From Cruorifilaria tuberocauda (lineage: Eukaryota; Nematoda; Chromadorea; Rhabditida; Onchocercidae): DNA of 64,000 nt. Location: assembly GCA_013365365.1 (NCBI GenBank), contig JABVXU010000013.1, positions 62,001-126,000 of the forward strand, written 5' to 3'. The notes below the pieces were generated by a model. The model did no database searches. It had not been told where the DNA came from and saw only the letters and a program-made list of their open reading frames with translations. This document shows, in pieces, positions 36,501 to 49,300 of the stretch (its first letter is position 1; every line of letters begins with the position of its first letter). Made by a program: the position numbers and the translations under genes.

Positions 36501-38633
36501 TATGCGATTAGGCGTACAGAAGCGACGTCTTTATGATATAACGAATGTTCTGGAAGGAATTGATATGATTGAAAAAATGGGAAAGAACAGCATACGATGG
36601 AAGTGAGTATTTCAATAACTTATCCTTTTTCTTTTATGATAAAATAATAAAGTAGGCATACTTTATCATAAAGTTGGATCAGAGTAGTGGTGTGACATCA
36701 GGAACGGTGAAGAAAGAAAAGATCTTTAAATGATTTTGTTGCGCCATTTAACACTTTAGGAATTGTTGATTTTGAGACTTTTATAGCTTGAATCTGATTT
36801 TGAATACATCTTTGAGGCAATTCATTTATAAGGGAATGCTTAACTATGATTTGTGATTTTATGAAACGTAGGAGACTCATTTCAATCCTTTATAAATTAT
36901 AAACATGAATTTAAGGAGTAATGATGAAATTGGTTCACGTGGAATTGAAGCACAAAGGCTTAAAGAAGAGATTAAAAGCTTAGATAAATATGAGCAATCA
37001 CTGGATGAATTAATCACAAGTATTGAAAATGCACTAAAATTAGCCAAAGAAGATCCAACTGATAGGGTTTACAGGTATGTTCTCTTTAAGAAATATTATC
37101 CGCCACACGCATGACAAAAGTGCGAATGCGAATTACGAAATGTGCAGTTTTTTACTGAGTCCTAGAAATAGTCAATTTCATTTTCTCAATCTTTGGAATT
37201 ATTATATGGTTGCGAATACTTCTGTCTATTTGTTGCAGTTATGTGAAATACGCTGATCTTCGCATGCTGCCAGGAATGTCTGATCAAACGTTAATAGCAA
37301 TCAAAGCTCCTAAGGATTCATACTCATCCATCGATGTAACAGATCCAGTGGAAACAGGAGTAAGTTTTGTGTAACATTCATCTTTGGGACTTTGCTGAAT
37401 GCAAATCCATTTCCGTATTTTAACTATATCCCTTTAATGATGATTATTGCAGAAATTCGAAATAATGATCAGAAATGCTCAGAAAGAATCGTTAGAGGCC
37501 TATCTTTGTCCACATGTTTCGCCAAAGGATCAACAGCCTAAGGTAATTTTACCTCTGTTGCTCAAAAACCTACTTTCACTCATTTCCAAATTATCCACAA
37601 TTGAATTCTGGCTCATTTCACATGCGAAATTTATAGCTTTTTTTATTCTGTCTTCATTACTGCTGGACATATCACTTTTCTTTCATATGGAGTTGTTCGC
37701 TGAGAAATTATACTGACCTCTTTTTATTTCTTTATTGAGGAGCTTCATATAATACGGTTTTTAGAAAGAAGAATCATGTGATACCTTAGTGCAAGAAGAC
37801 CGACTTAATTGGTCTGAGCAAGCGACAAATGATGCATTCCAAGAGATCAGTGGAGATGCACAACAAGTACCAGTTCCAGGACGTAAGATTGCAACTTTTT
37901 ACTTGTATTTGGTTATCAGAAAATACATTTCTTCCATATCTTTCTTTGTGAACGTGAACCATTGAACTATTTTATTAAATGATTTCTATTTTGACTCTTG
38001 ATTTCAGCCAGTAATGACAGTAATGTCGATATTTTACCCCTCAATGCATTAAGTTCTTTCTATGCTCCATCAAACTTACATACCTCCCCACTGAAAATGG
38101 TCGTTGAGGGTCCTTCGCAACAAGCAGGTGAGTTATGTTTCCATTTTATGAAATCGGTTGTTGCGACTACGTATTTTGGTGTTCTGTTGTGTTGATGAAC
38201 ATAGTTCCGTCTATTTTAATTTTCCGTAAACAGCGACTAAAAGAATTCGATGTTTGTACTGTACTGCGTATCTTCTCTTTCTGGTGTTTACGATAACTTG
38301 AGGTCAGTAATCCATTCCACTGTGGTTTTAGTCGATTGTGAATTACCAACCATTTCTGCTTATTATTTTTGAGGATACAACTGATGCTTTCTCTATATTT
38401 CGCTTATTTTACTTGCATTTTGAATGCTTCCATTTTTTTTTATTGAGAATTGGTTTTTCTCAGCTCTGTGACTTTTTTTATTAAATCTTTTTGTAGTTTC
38501 GAGCTCAAATACGGAAGATGCGGCTACAAATTCATATGGCTTGCTAAGTTTGGATCCAGTGGATGAAAGTGAACCGTATATGTATAGTATTGGGGAGCAG
38601 GAATCAATTCAAACTTTGTACGATTGGCCGTAA
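33506..38633 (+). CDS. E2F transcription factor (14 exons)
   Basis: E2F binds DNA with DP and couples the retinoblastoma pathway to cell-cycle genes. The exons are 33506-33616, 33859-33929, 34636-34828, 35020-35143, 35415-35456, 35935-36036, 36229-36344, 36478-36602, 36916-37074, 37239-37359, 37453-37542, 37765-37882, 38008-38127 and 38497-38633. They sum to 1629 nt, 542 aa. Residues 1-210 are Ser/Gln-rich. The winged-helix DNA-binding domain spans about 229-295, with LLVLTKKF and [19 protein letters not shown] leucine-zipper coiled coil (about 300-345) and the marked box (QTLIAIKAP, then ESLEAYLCP) follow. The end, [16 protein letters not shown], aligns with the pRb-binding motif. One E2F4/5-type (EFL-1-like) copy is the likely class. 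Exons 5 and 6 are symmetric (phase 1-1). The start codon is the first in-frame ATG found; an upstream exon is possible. Confidence 0.9.
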
Positions 38634-41600
38634 TCTGTTTTATGTATCGCTTCTTTAAGTGTGATCTCTTTATTGTGCATCCTTTTTTGCATCTTTTTGC
38701 TTTGCGTAAGTTAAAGCTTTTTTGAATTGTTTTTTAAATCGAGTGAGGCTAATGTTTTGTATTAAAATATTTGCCCAGAGAGAGAAATTAGTCAGGAAAG
38801 CATTTGAAAATAATTGAAGAAATGTGAATTATAAAATATATTGTCCTTATTAGGTGCATGATGAATGCACAAGTATTATATATATGATTACTATTAAGTT
38901 GCCGATATCAGCAATACAGGCATGAAATTATTATGCTGAATTCAAAATTTGCTATTTCCAGAATGTTTTTTCTTTGTTATTTTGATCATTTCAACATTGT
39001 TTGTTCAACAAATTATCATGAGACAAATTGATATTTCTTATAAAGCAAAAAATTATTTTGAACAAAAAAAATCATCTCATTTACGTAATAAATTATTGCC
39101 TTCTATGCTCATTGTTGTATGAGTGCGTCTATGCGTTTGCATTGTTTCGTTTTTGAATTTATTTAAATTGTGTCGAAGAATCCTCAAAATGCATTTTCTC
39201 TTTTTCACTTCTTTAGCTTTTTTTCGATTAGTAATAAGCTTCCTTGTGGTAAAAATTTCTCTTCTTTAATATCGAATTGTAGAAAAAGTGTATAGCAGGG
39301 TGATTGATATATTCTTTGAAATATTTTAGGTTTCATTAGACCTTTCACCTCTGCATTTAATGCTTATAATTTTGGCTTAAATATGATTATTTTTTTTACA
39401 TTATCTGGATTTTGTGAAAGCTTGGAATATGCAGACATCCAGTCTTTTCATGCTTCTCTTCCTTATCTCTTCCGGGACTATGGTTCGTTTTGCTGCTTGT
39501 TATTCAGAAAATAATGAAAAAGGAAGAAAAATAACTGAAATAGTATTACTGAAATTTATATTTTATTGAAGTGAAATATACATGCGTTGTAATCGAGAAT
39601 TTATGGCAAAATAATATTTCTGGCAGAGGCATATAGCTTAAACTTGTGGACCAGCTATAATCATTGTTATTGATAGACTGTTTTAGTTAATCCAAATAGA
39701 TGCTGATGATTAGAATCTCTTGGCTCAATGATGACAATAGGAAAGAATTGATCATATATTATTGTTTAAAAGTTTCATGTCGTTTGTATATAAAAGACGT
39801 ATATATTTTTGGTAATCCTTTTATTTCCTTTCTAGATTACTTATGTAAATTGCATATTACATATTTCATTGCTGTTATTGCGATTTCTTTGCGAATTTTA
39901 TTTACTTTTAGGAATTTTTATTTTTGAATAAACCATTATCAAATTGTGCTGTATGATGGAATACTTCTCACTGATGGTACCAATGAATTCACTAGTAATT
40001 ATAACGATTCATCCTTTCATGGCCTATGAAACTGTGTTGATTGATAACTAAAGAAAAGAAGGGAGAAGAATTTAATGTAAAGTGAACAAGAGGAGAAAAT
40101 AGAATGAAATTTGATAGAGGAAGAACTAACACATTGATAGAAGTAAGTGTACGTTACATCGATTGATCGCTTCAACACTTGTAGTAATGGTGCGGTGATG
40201 CTGAAATATTTTTCAACAAAAAAGCAGTAGCTATCCATAACTGTTCTCAAATTCTCTGTTAGCTCTTTTAGTTGGTAATATCAATCTAATTTAACATAGT
40301 GGGAATTTCCTCATTTTTTTTCCTGAAGATCATTTTCCTTTATTTGAATGCGATAAGCGAACGCAAAAAAAGTTCCTTTAAATTTATATCCACTCATACA
40401 CTTCAATATTAACCACTTAGCAAAAGGAAATTGTCATCGAAAAGATTGTTTTGGTTGCTTTCTTTTTTCCTTAAAATGAAAGTTTTATGTAATTTCTTTT
40501 CATGGCAGAAACATTATTAATTAAAGTGAAACATGAAAATTTTCATCATTTCAAGCGTTATCATATCAAAATATATTGATAAAATGAACGAAAAGTTGAA
40601 AATTGGACTTCATTATATTGCACTTTCTTTGTTGAACTTTCTCTGCAGAACATGAATGGATAGGCGAATATTTTTTAATTTTTTAAATGTGATTTTGTCT
40701 TTCAGACTGGTAGTTTGTTGTATGTTCATTATTTTTTCGTTACTTTCCCTGTTGCATGTGTATCGTATCATTACAGCCATCATAGTATTTGTCTCCTGAA
40801 GTGGAATTTACGGAAGTTAAAGAAAACCAGTTTTCGGAAAATATTCATTATTCATTTTTTTTTAGTTTCATGTTTCTTTTTTTTACAATTTCATTGAAAT
40901 TTATTCTTAATTATTTTGTTTTATACGATTTCTGGAAATTAAAATTACCATCTTAGCATTAGTTTTCTGATAAAAAAGGAAGAATCTTACTGATCCAATG
41001 ACATACTTACAATAAAGGAAGAAGTAAGAAAAGCGAAAGTTTTTATCCTAATAAATTTAACGGTGAGTCATTGATGTTAACATTAATACTTCAATTGATA
41101 CTTCATATTTATTCCTATATCCCATATGCAATAATTGTAAAATATTCTTCCAGGTGACATTTACTTTCCCATTCTTTCTTCTCTTCCTCCGATTACTACG
41201 TGATATTTCGTTGATTCAGTACTTTAAGAAACAAGACAATTAATTACATAGATCAATTTTCGACGAAAAAAAAGAATTTCAAGCCGGTAATCATTCAATC
41301 ACTTCGTTCCATTCTCTCATTAAATACAGGTAATTAGTATTCAATAAGTGTTACGTAATTGTTATCTCTTGCTTAACTTCTGTGATATTTCAATCATTCT
41401 CATGCAATCTCTCAGTTTTCCCTCTCTACAGCTTCTTTGAAATGAGTTAATAAGAAAATGGAAGAATAGTTTAGCTGAGTTAAGGAATGATAACCATAAA
41501 ATTCAAAATAAATGATAAATAAGATTATTATCATTTATTAATTTTTACTCAACAATTAGTCACTTTTTAGGTACTGAGAAGTTTGGAAATGTTTATAACA

Positions 41601-42835
41601 AAATCTAAATTTATTTGATTGAAAGAAAAGAGATTTTTTAGTAGAATCCCGCAAGCATCGATCGACTGCAGCGTTTACTTCCTCTTTGAAATATAATTCT
41701 ATTTCGTTGCAAATTACTGAAAAACGAAGTGTTTAAACATGATGAATTTCCTTATAAATACTTGTTTTTGAGTTTTCTTTCTATATTTTTTCATTTTGTT
41801 AAATGTAAAATTTTCGAGCAGACACTTTGAAGGTCAAATTATTCACTAAAAACAAAAGAGCTACACAACCGAGGGGTCATTATATTGCGATAAATTAACT
41901 TTAACTGAATTAACTAAAACAAGTTTTAATTCAACTCAGGTAGTTTAAATTTTACAGAGAAAAAAATTATTTTTCAAAAGAATAAAATATACGATTAGAA
42001 ATTATATTTCATTTTAATGATCATTTGAGAAAATAATCTCAATAGGTAAGAGAAAATTGTTGAAATATCACGGGATCAGTTATGTTATTCTTCTATTAAG
42101 GTAAATATATTAGTATATTACAGGTAAGTTGAATTAAAATTTAGTCGGAATTGATGATAATCCCTATTTGAGTATCTCTGTAAGTAATAAACATTATATG
42201 CGTGTTGACCTTTCCTCCTTCACTTTCACTTCTCTATTCCTCTTATATCATCACTGCTCCAATCAATTCTCTGTTCATCACTGTTGTTATTTTCCGTATG
42301 GAACACCGCAGACACACACTTACCGGTGTGTTGACATGGAATTTTCTCGATTAATTCTGAGCGGGAAGGTCAACAACTGTCGTTCACTGCTTACTTTCTC
42401 ATATTTGCTGCTTCCCAAATGGCCATCAGGTGATGATGACTCATGACTATTGATAGTTTGCTTGCGTTATTAATGGAGAATGAAATAGAATACATATCGG
42501 TATATTTGAATAATTGATATCAGATTTCATCTCTTCACTTATTACTGCAATATGCGCAGAGGGCTAACACAAGTAATACTCTAAGTAAGTTGTGGAAGAT
42601 AAGTATAGTATAGAAATTATCAGTATTACAATAGATAATTTATCAATTTTAAATTACTCGTTTAATTGGGGTAATAATTTATTCGTAATTTTCGGTAATC
42701 TCCAAAATTAAGATTCTTAAAGAATTATACTACGTCGTGATGTTCGAAACAATGCAAAATGTTTAAGTTCACTCAAAATTTTCGTGCTTTTCAGGTGAAA
42801 TACTTAATTGTAACAACAGTACAAAATTAACAACA
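38634..42835. other. Intergenic region
   Basis: These 4.2 kb of AT-rich DNA lie downstream of E2F. They include the E2F 3' UTR; an AATAAA at 39087-39092 is one candidate poly(A) signal. I saw no exon, RNA gene or mobile element that I can support. The open frames are low-complexity. Confidence 0.6.
42785..42794 (+). promoter_or_regulatory. Probable trans-splice acceptor of the Ly-6-like gene
   Basis: GTGCTTTTCAG|GTGAAA ends at 42794, 41 nt before the ATG at 42836. No upstream coding exon was found, so SL addition is the simplest reading. Confidence 0.4.
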
Positions 42836-43934
42836 ATGGTGTATAAATTTCTCCTTGTGGCTATTTCATTATTATTTATCGGAAATACTGGCGAGCCAAT
42901 AGGTTATTTATTTTTAAATATATTGTTAACTTTAAATTTATAACTTTACATTCTTTATTAAAAATACATGAGTAATGAAAATGAACATAGACATTTGTAT
43001 GCTCATTTCACCTGAAATAATAGGAACATTAACGATTCGGTTGTAATCAGGAAAAATATTAAAATAATTATTAATGAATGTTTCTTGAGAAATAAAACAA
43101 ATGTAGTAGTGCTGTGAGAAAAATAAAATGCATCCTCCAAGTATTTGAAAGCGTTCTTTCAACAAGTTAAATGTATTCATATCACATCCACATTGTGAAA
43201 GTTTCTGAAAATCTTGATAATGATTAGAGTAGTGATCACTAGTAGTTGTCATTGTAAAATCGTTGAAATTTTTTCGTACTGAAATAATTATTGGCAATAT
43301 TTTCATTAAAAGATACATTTGTTTTCACAAATACATTTCACTTTAAACCGTAATCTGATTTTCTTTCAGGTGAAAGTGTTGTATGTCACAATTGTCCAGG
43401 TAACAATCCGAACTGTGAAGACACATGCGACGGACGTTATTGCTACAAAGCCGAATTCATTGCTGATGGTCAGTTACTTGCTCATTCCATTTAAATTATA
43501 AGATGAATTGATGAAACATTTTTCTTTATTGAATCCATGAAATGTCGAGTTTTTGGAGAAGTTCCACAGATTGTAAGAAGTTATTAATTCAAAATAAAAT
43601 CTAAAACTTTTACTCGTAATGATAAATTTTTTAAATATATTTTTACGTAAACAATTTTGCTCATATGATACATTTGATCCGGAATTTTACCTTCAAACTT
43701 ATGAGAGAATTATTTTTAGGATATACGACAGTGAAACGTGGTTGCTTGAATGAGACAGATGGTGGTATTCAAGTTGGTTTATGTGAAGAAACACCGTCCA
43801 ACTTACCTGGATCAGATCTTCATGCTGTTGAAAGAATGTGCGTTTGTACAACAGATAAGTGTAACTCAGCTCCTACTCATTTTGCTATCATTAATTTAAG
43901 CGCAGTTGCATTATTCATAATTTATCTTCTATGA
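42836..43934 (+). CDS. Ly-6/uPAR-like three-finger protein, predicted GPI-anchored
   Basis: Three exons (42836-42902, 43370-43468, 43720-43934) join in phase 1 and give 381 nt, 126 aa. Residues 1-18 are a signal peptide (FLLVAISLLFIG). The mature domain has ten cysteines, at 28, 31, 38, 42, 47, 64, 77, 96, 98 and 103. It opens with CHNC and closes with CVCTTDKCN; the final Cys-Asn is a hallmark of three-finger (Ly-6/uPAR) folds. An N-glycosylation sequon is at Asn66 (NET). After a short spacer the chain ends in a hydrophobic tail (residues 109-126, LSAVALFIIYLL) with no charged residue after it, the expected GPI-attachment signal. It should sit on the outer face of the plasma membrane. Related nematode proteins modulate channels or neuronal signalling, but the ligand cannot be inferred. 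Confidence 0.85.
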
Positions 43935-46384
43935 GTAAATCAGTAAAATGTCCTTTTCTTGCTGCTATATACGCATTTGTTATACAGTAAGAAATATTAA
44001 AAGATTATATCTCTTTTTATAGTGGTTTTAATACCTATTGGTAAATTATGCCATTTATTGTTAACACATAAATTGATATTTTCTTGTTATACAACCAATT
44101 TTTCTTTATTTTCTGACAAACTGATTAGATAATGGATGTCAAATATACTGAAATTTTTCGAATTTTGTAGCTTCAAATTAATTTACAATCAATTTTTGTC
44201 TACCTGAAATGATATCTTATTTATACTTTTTTTAAATGTTTTATATCATAGTAGTATAGAAATGTTTTTATTCAAGTAACTTTTGCTTATATACGGCATA
44301 TCCTGCATCTCAACATCTTGTGACTACTATTTCAGGTTTGATCTCCTCTTCCTTTGCTTTTTTCATATTTTTATTGTTCAGTTCATTTTTAAATCTTTTG
44401 AAAATTTGATTTCACTTCCGATCAGAAATCAAATCTTTGTTATTTTCATCACAACAAACATCATTTTGATAATAAAGGACCAGCTTTCCTGTTATTTCTC
44501 AATATATCCGTATTTTTTATTTTACATTTGTTTTTCTACCCGAAAATTGATTTCAACTTGATACAGACAGTTATTTATCTTTTGGTTTTTTATTAGTATT
44601 TATGTTAGTGTTTTATTTTATTGAGTCTTAAACATTTTTTCTGCTCAGGTTCTTTTTCCAAAATGAATCATGCTCAAAGATTTTTCCTTTCTGTCACTCC
44701 TTCCGTTTTCATATCGCACTTCTCTTACAAATTTCAAAATGATATTCCTTGAGTTTCTCATTTTAACATTTTTTTGTATTTATCTTAAAAGCAAACCTTG
44801 CGACACTGTTCATTTTTCAAAGGTTTTACCATACATTAATATTTAAATTGAGAAAAGAAGTTTAGCTATTAATAGTTAAGCATTTTTTTAATTGGAATTC
44901 TCGATAAATTCATTGCATTGTATTGAATTGCTTTTATTGTATAACAAAATTTAGTCAATGGGCAATACAAGTAATCACTTACTGTTTTGTTGCATTTGAG
45001 TAAAATTCAAAATAATTTCTTTGATTTGTCCTTTTCTTCTTGCATTTGTTGTAATGTGCAAATGAAAATTTGAAGTTAAAAATAAATGATCAGACCCAAA
45101 GTGAAATCTCAAGTGAAGCATTATACAAACATATTCTAGAATTTTCAGGAATTTTTCGTGAGAGTCAAGATTCGATAGTGAAATATACAGACAACTGCAG
45201 TTGATTACAGGCTTGAGTGACATTTGAAATTGCTGATATTTTATACACTTACAGTAAGCAGATTTTAGTAAACCATTCAATTCTACAAAAAATCACTTTG
45301 ACGATAGCTTAACAAATCATCATCTTAGTTATTAAGGAATTTCTTTTCACTAAATGAATTGGTGATTTTTTCATTTATATCTATCTTATTTCTGTGTATT
45401 CGAACGTTTTTAATCATATCAAGTTAGCTTTAATTTTTTTATCACAGAATTTATCTTCATGCTAATTTATCACATAAAGTTGAAATTCAAGTTGAAATTT
45501 CACATACAATTATCTCACTTTGTTCGCGTGAATGAAGTTTGCGCATCCATTAAAAACTTTTTTCTTCGTCCACTTTTTCTCAGAGAGCGAAATGGATAGG
45601 AAAGAAGATTCTCTATTTTTGCATCTGTTAAAGAATTAAATTCAATTACTTTTATTACTGCTCCCATTCAGTCCTTCCTTTCTTCTTCTTCTATGCGTGC
45701 ATACGTGCACACGTTCGTGTATGCGTGTGCGTCTGTTCAAATGTATGCTTATGTGTGTATGGAAGATGCATCTTTCGAAAATGATGTAAATGTTTTCAGC
45801 TGCTTAAGTAGAATGAACAACTGCTAATGCTTCTCTCTTTCCTTTCATCCCTCCTCGTACGTCAAATGAGATTCTTCCTTTCAAATATTTTCATTCCTCA
45901 ACTATTTAATTATTTCTTCATCGTCTTCCTCTCATTCTCATATACATTTAATTTAAAAATCAGAATGTACAGTCTCTGCATTTGAATAAATGAATGTAAT
46001 GAAATAATTAATGAAATTAACAGTTGTTGAAAATATTTTTCCAATTAGAAGTATTGTTAATGCTATTAATGAAATAAGAGGGCAAACATTTGTTCATAAC
46101 TTTTCCTACAATTATCACCAATCTTATCACTACCACTATCATAATAACAACAACAACAACTACTACTATTATTTCTACTATTAACGAAAATTATCTATCA
46201 ATTATTGTCTCACTACTGAATACTTCCATTTATTCTAATTTATTCTAATCTTTCATCCTTTATATTAATCCTTGATAAATCATCAAATTCCATTTCATCG
46301 TGAGTTTCGGATTACTTTAAAGAAACGCTATATTATTTTTAATTAATTTACTGAATTATTTGTGTTTCTACAAACAATCTTCAA
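43935..46384. other. Intergenic region
   Basis: These 2.4 kb hold no supported gene. There is an alternating purine/pyrimidine stretch near 45.69-45.74 kb (GCATACGTGCACACG) and a short AAC/TAC trinucleotide run near 46.15-46.17 kb. The promoter of the downstream esterase is expected here, but no clear element was recognised. Confidence 0.6.
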
Positions 46385-49300
46385 ATGTTTTTCATGCAAT
46401 CATTGCATATTCAACATTTATATATTACTGCATATTCGTTATTCCTTTCACTTTTACTATTTATCACGATATTCCTACCTGGAATTAAGGGACAAAATTT
46501 GGAGAAATCAAGATCAGTATGGGTAGAACAAGGTTTATTACTTGGTAAAATTTACAAGTTAGGCGATAATTATGTTCAAATATTCCGTGGTATACCGTAT
46601 GCTGAAGCACCTATTGGTCCTTTACGATTTAAGGTTTTTTTTTAATTAATTATGTGCAAAAATACTAATTGAAATAATCATAAATTTAAAGTAATTTTTT
46701 CGAAATCTCTTCTCTTTCATCAACTCCACTTGACAAAAAATCGAGTCATTTTTATCATCAAACAACTCATCATTTGTTTTTAATTTTTGAGAATAATTAA
46801 AGCTAACATATACAATTAAAGCTATCAAACAATAATATCAAATGTCGAAATTCTAATAAAGTAGACTATATCTGAAGCAGGTCAGGAGAAAGTTATCAAC
46901 CTTCAATGGAAATATAATCATAACGGATGATATCGAATTGATTTTTTTAATTTCTAAGAAAGCCATTTTTATTAGATGTAATAGACTCTAATGGAAAAAT
47001 GATCTATTATCTATTATTGTAATATTTAAATCTAATTTATAGGTAGGCAGTACATTATTCATCCTAAAAATTTTTCCATGTATTTCATGTTAAATATACT
47101 TTTCTTTGAATAAAATACTAAAATTATTTCGTAGAAATGCAAAATGTTCCTGCAAAATTTACTATTTTAAAAAAAGTATTTAATTATTTTTGTGATACAA
47201 TGAAATATTTGATTTGAACAATTTGTTTATTTATAGAATTTTTACAGTTAAAAAGAAGAGAAAAACATTAAACTGATATATACTATGCCTGACAGTTCTG
47301 AAGATAACTGAACATTGAAGATTAGATAAGGGATAAATTTCGACGTTTAACTTCCATCACTAAATGATTAATTAGCAACTGAAATATTTGCTCTTTTATT
47401 TTGCATTAAAAATTTCTATTATATTATTTGGTTTTAAAATATTTGAAAACATATCAATCATAATATTCTCATCATTGGAAAAAAGATAAGAAAATTACAG
47501 TAATGAAAAAGATAAATTATTCCTAAAATAGCTAATTAGTAGGATAATTTAATTTTAGTTAGATTTTAAATTATAAAATTTTGTTTGCATGTTTTTCATT
47601 ATAAATGAAAATTATCATTGATTTCCTAGCGTCCGGTAAAACGAGCACGTTGGCATCAGGAATACGCAGCGCTCGATTACGGTGCGCCATGTTTACAGTT
47701 CATGGAATTTCATAAGCAAGACAAATTTGCCGGTTCAAATATGCAAAATGAAAGTGAAGATTGTTTATTTCTCAATGTCTTCACACCATATGTAAGATAT
47801 TTATGAAATAAAGTGCTTGAAAAAGTTTTCCAATTTTATTTTGTCCATTAAAACCTTTTGATCTCATTATAGATTTTTTAAAAAACAATTTGATAAAATA
47901 AGTAAAATTTGAAAACTTAATTTGTCTCCTTCATCTTGTTTGTACGTTATTGTAATTAATTCTCTACTGTTTCCAGTCAAAAGTAAAGCAAAGTTATGTC
48001 ATTTATAGGATCCTGAAGAAGAATCGAAATTAAATCCGATCATTGTATGGATTCATGGTGGATCATTTTTAGCTGGTTCAGGTGATACTGGTGTTGATAT
48101 GGAAGTGGTAACTAAACATTTCACATCCAATGGTGTTGCATTGGTAACGCTTAATTACCGCCTTGGACTTTTGGGTACGCTTATTTGCTAGGGCTATACA
48201 AGAATTTTACTTATTGGTAATAATTTAATTAATAAAATTGCATTATATTAAGTTAAAGTAATTTTTCATTGGATGCTTTTCCATAATATAATATTGTTTT
48301 CTGCTATAGGGTTTATGAATTATAAGAACAACGATCAAATCGAAGGTAATTTCGGTATTTGGGATTTGGTAATGGCATTGGAATGGATTCAAACAAATAT
48401 AAAACAGTTGAACGGTGACCCATCAAGGGTCACAGTTATGGGCGAAAGTGCAGGTGCAGCTGCTGCATCAGTACTTGCAGTATCACCTAAAACTAAAGGT
48501 GAAATGATACTATTCTTCTATAAATATTCATACTGATAAGTATCTGAGGGAGATTTCAATTCAATGAATAGTCTATCTTAGTCAAATTGATCTGATCGTA
48601 TTACCGGAATAATAACTTGATAGGCCTCAAATTACAATACTTTGGTTATGATAAATTTCAACTTGTGAAATTAAATTATTTTCCAATTTGAGTTGCGAAA
48701 TCATTTTATCAGTTTTTAAATATTCGTAAAATTAAAAATTTTTTCAATTTAATACCACCTAACAACGATTAGGATATAAGTATTACATGAAGTCAATAAG
48801 TTATTTTCTGCTACTGAATAATGATCACTTGTTCAGTATCCATTTTCAGGTCTGTTGTATCCAACGACCGCGCTATCCGGTTTTTTCAGGTTTGTTACAC
48901 CAAGCGATAATGTTATCCGGTTCTTCAACTGCCGGTTGGGCTACTCATCGTTTTGGTCAACCGGCATGGAGCGTAAGTAATATTGCTGCATATATCCAGT
49001 GTGAAAAAGAATCGGATAAGCATACAATACACTCATTTTTCAAATCTTTCGGATTGATAGCAAGCAGCAGTACGGAATGTGATATACAAGAAAAAATACC
49101 TGATTGCATAAGTGTAAGTTAATTTGATTAAATAAAACTTTCTAGAATTATCTATACCATTACAATATTAATTATGTAATCGATTATGATAATTAATGTA
49201 AATATTAAGTAATAATTAATTTATTATTAATCCTAATTAAAAAATTTTTGTTAAGAATTTTATAAAATAATAATTTCTAATAATGAAATTTAGGGTAGTG

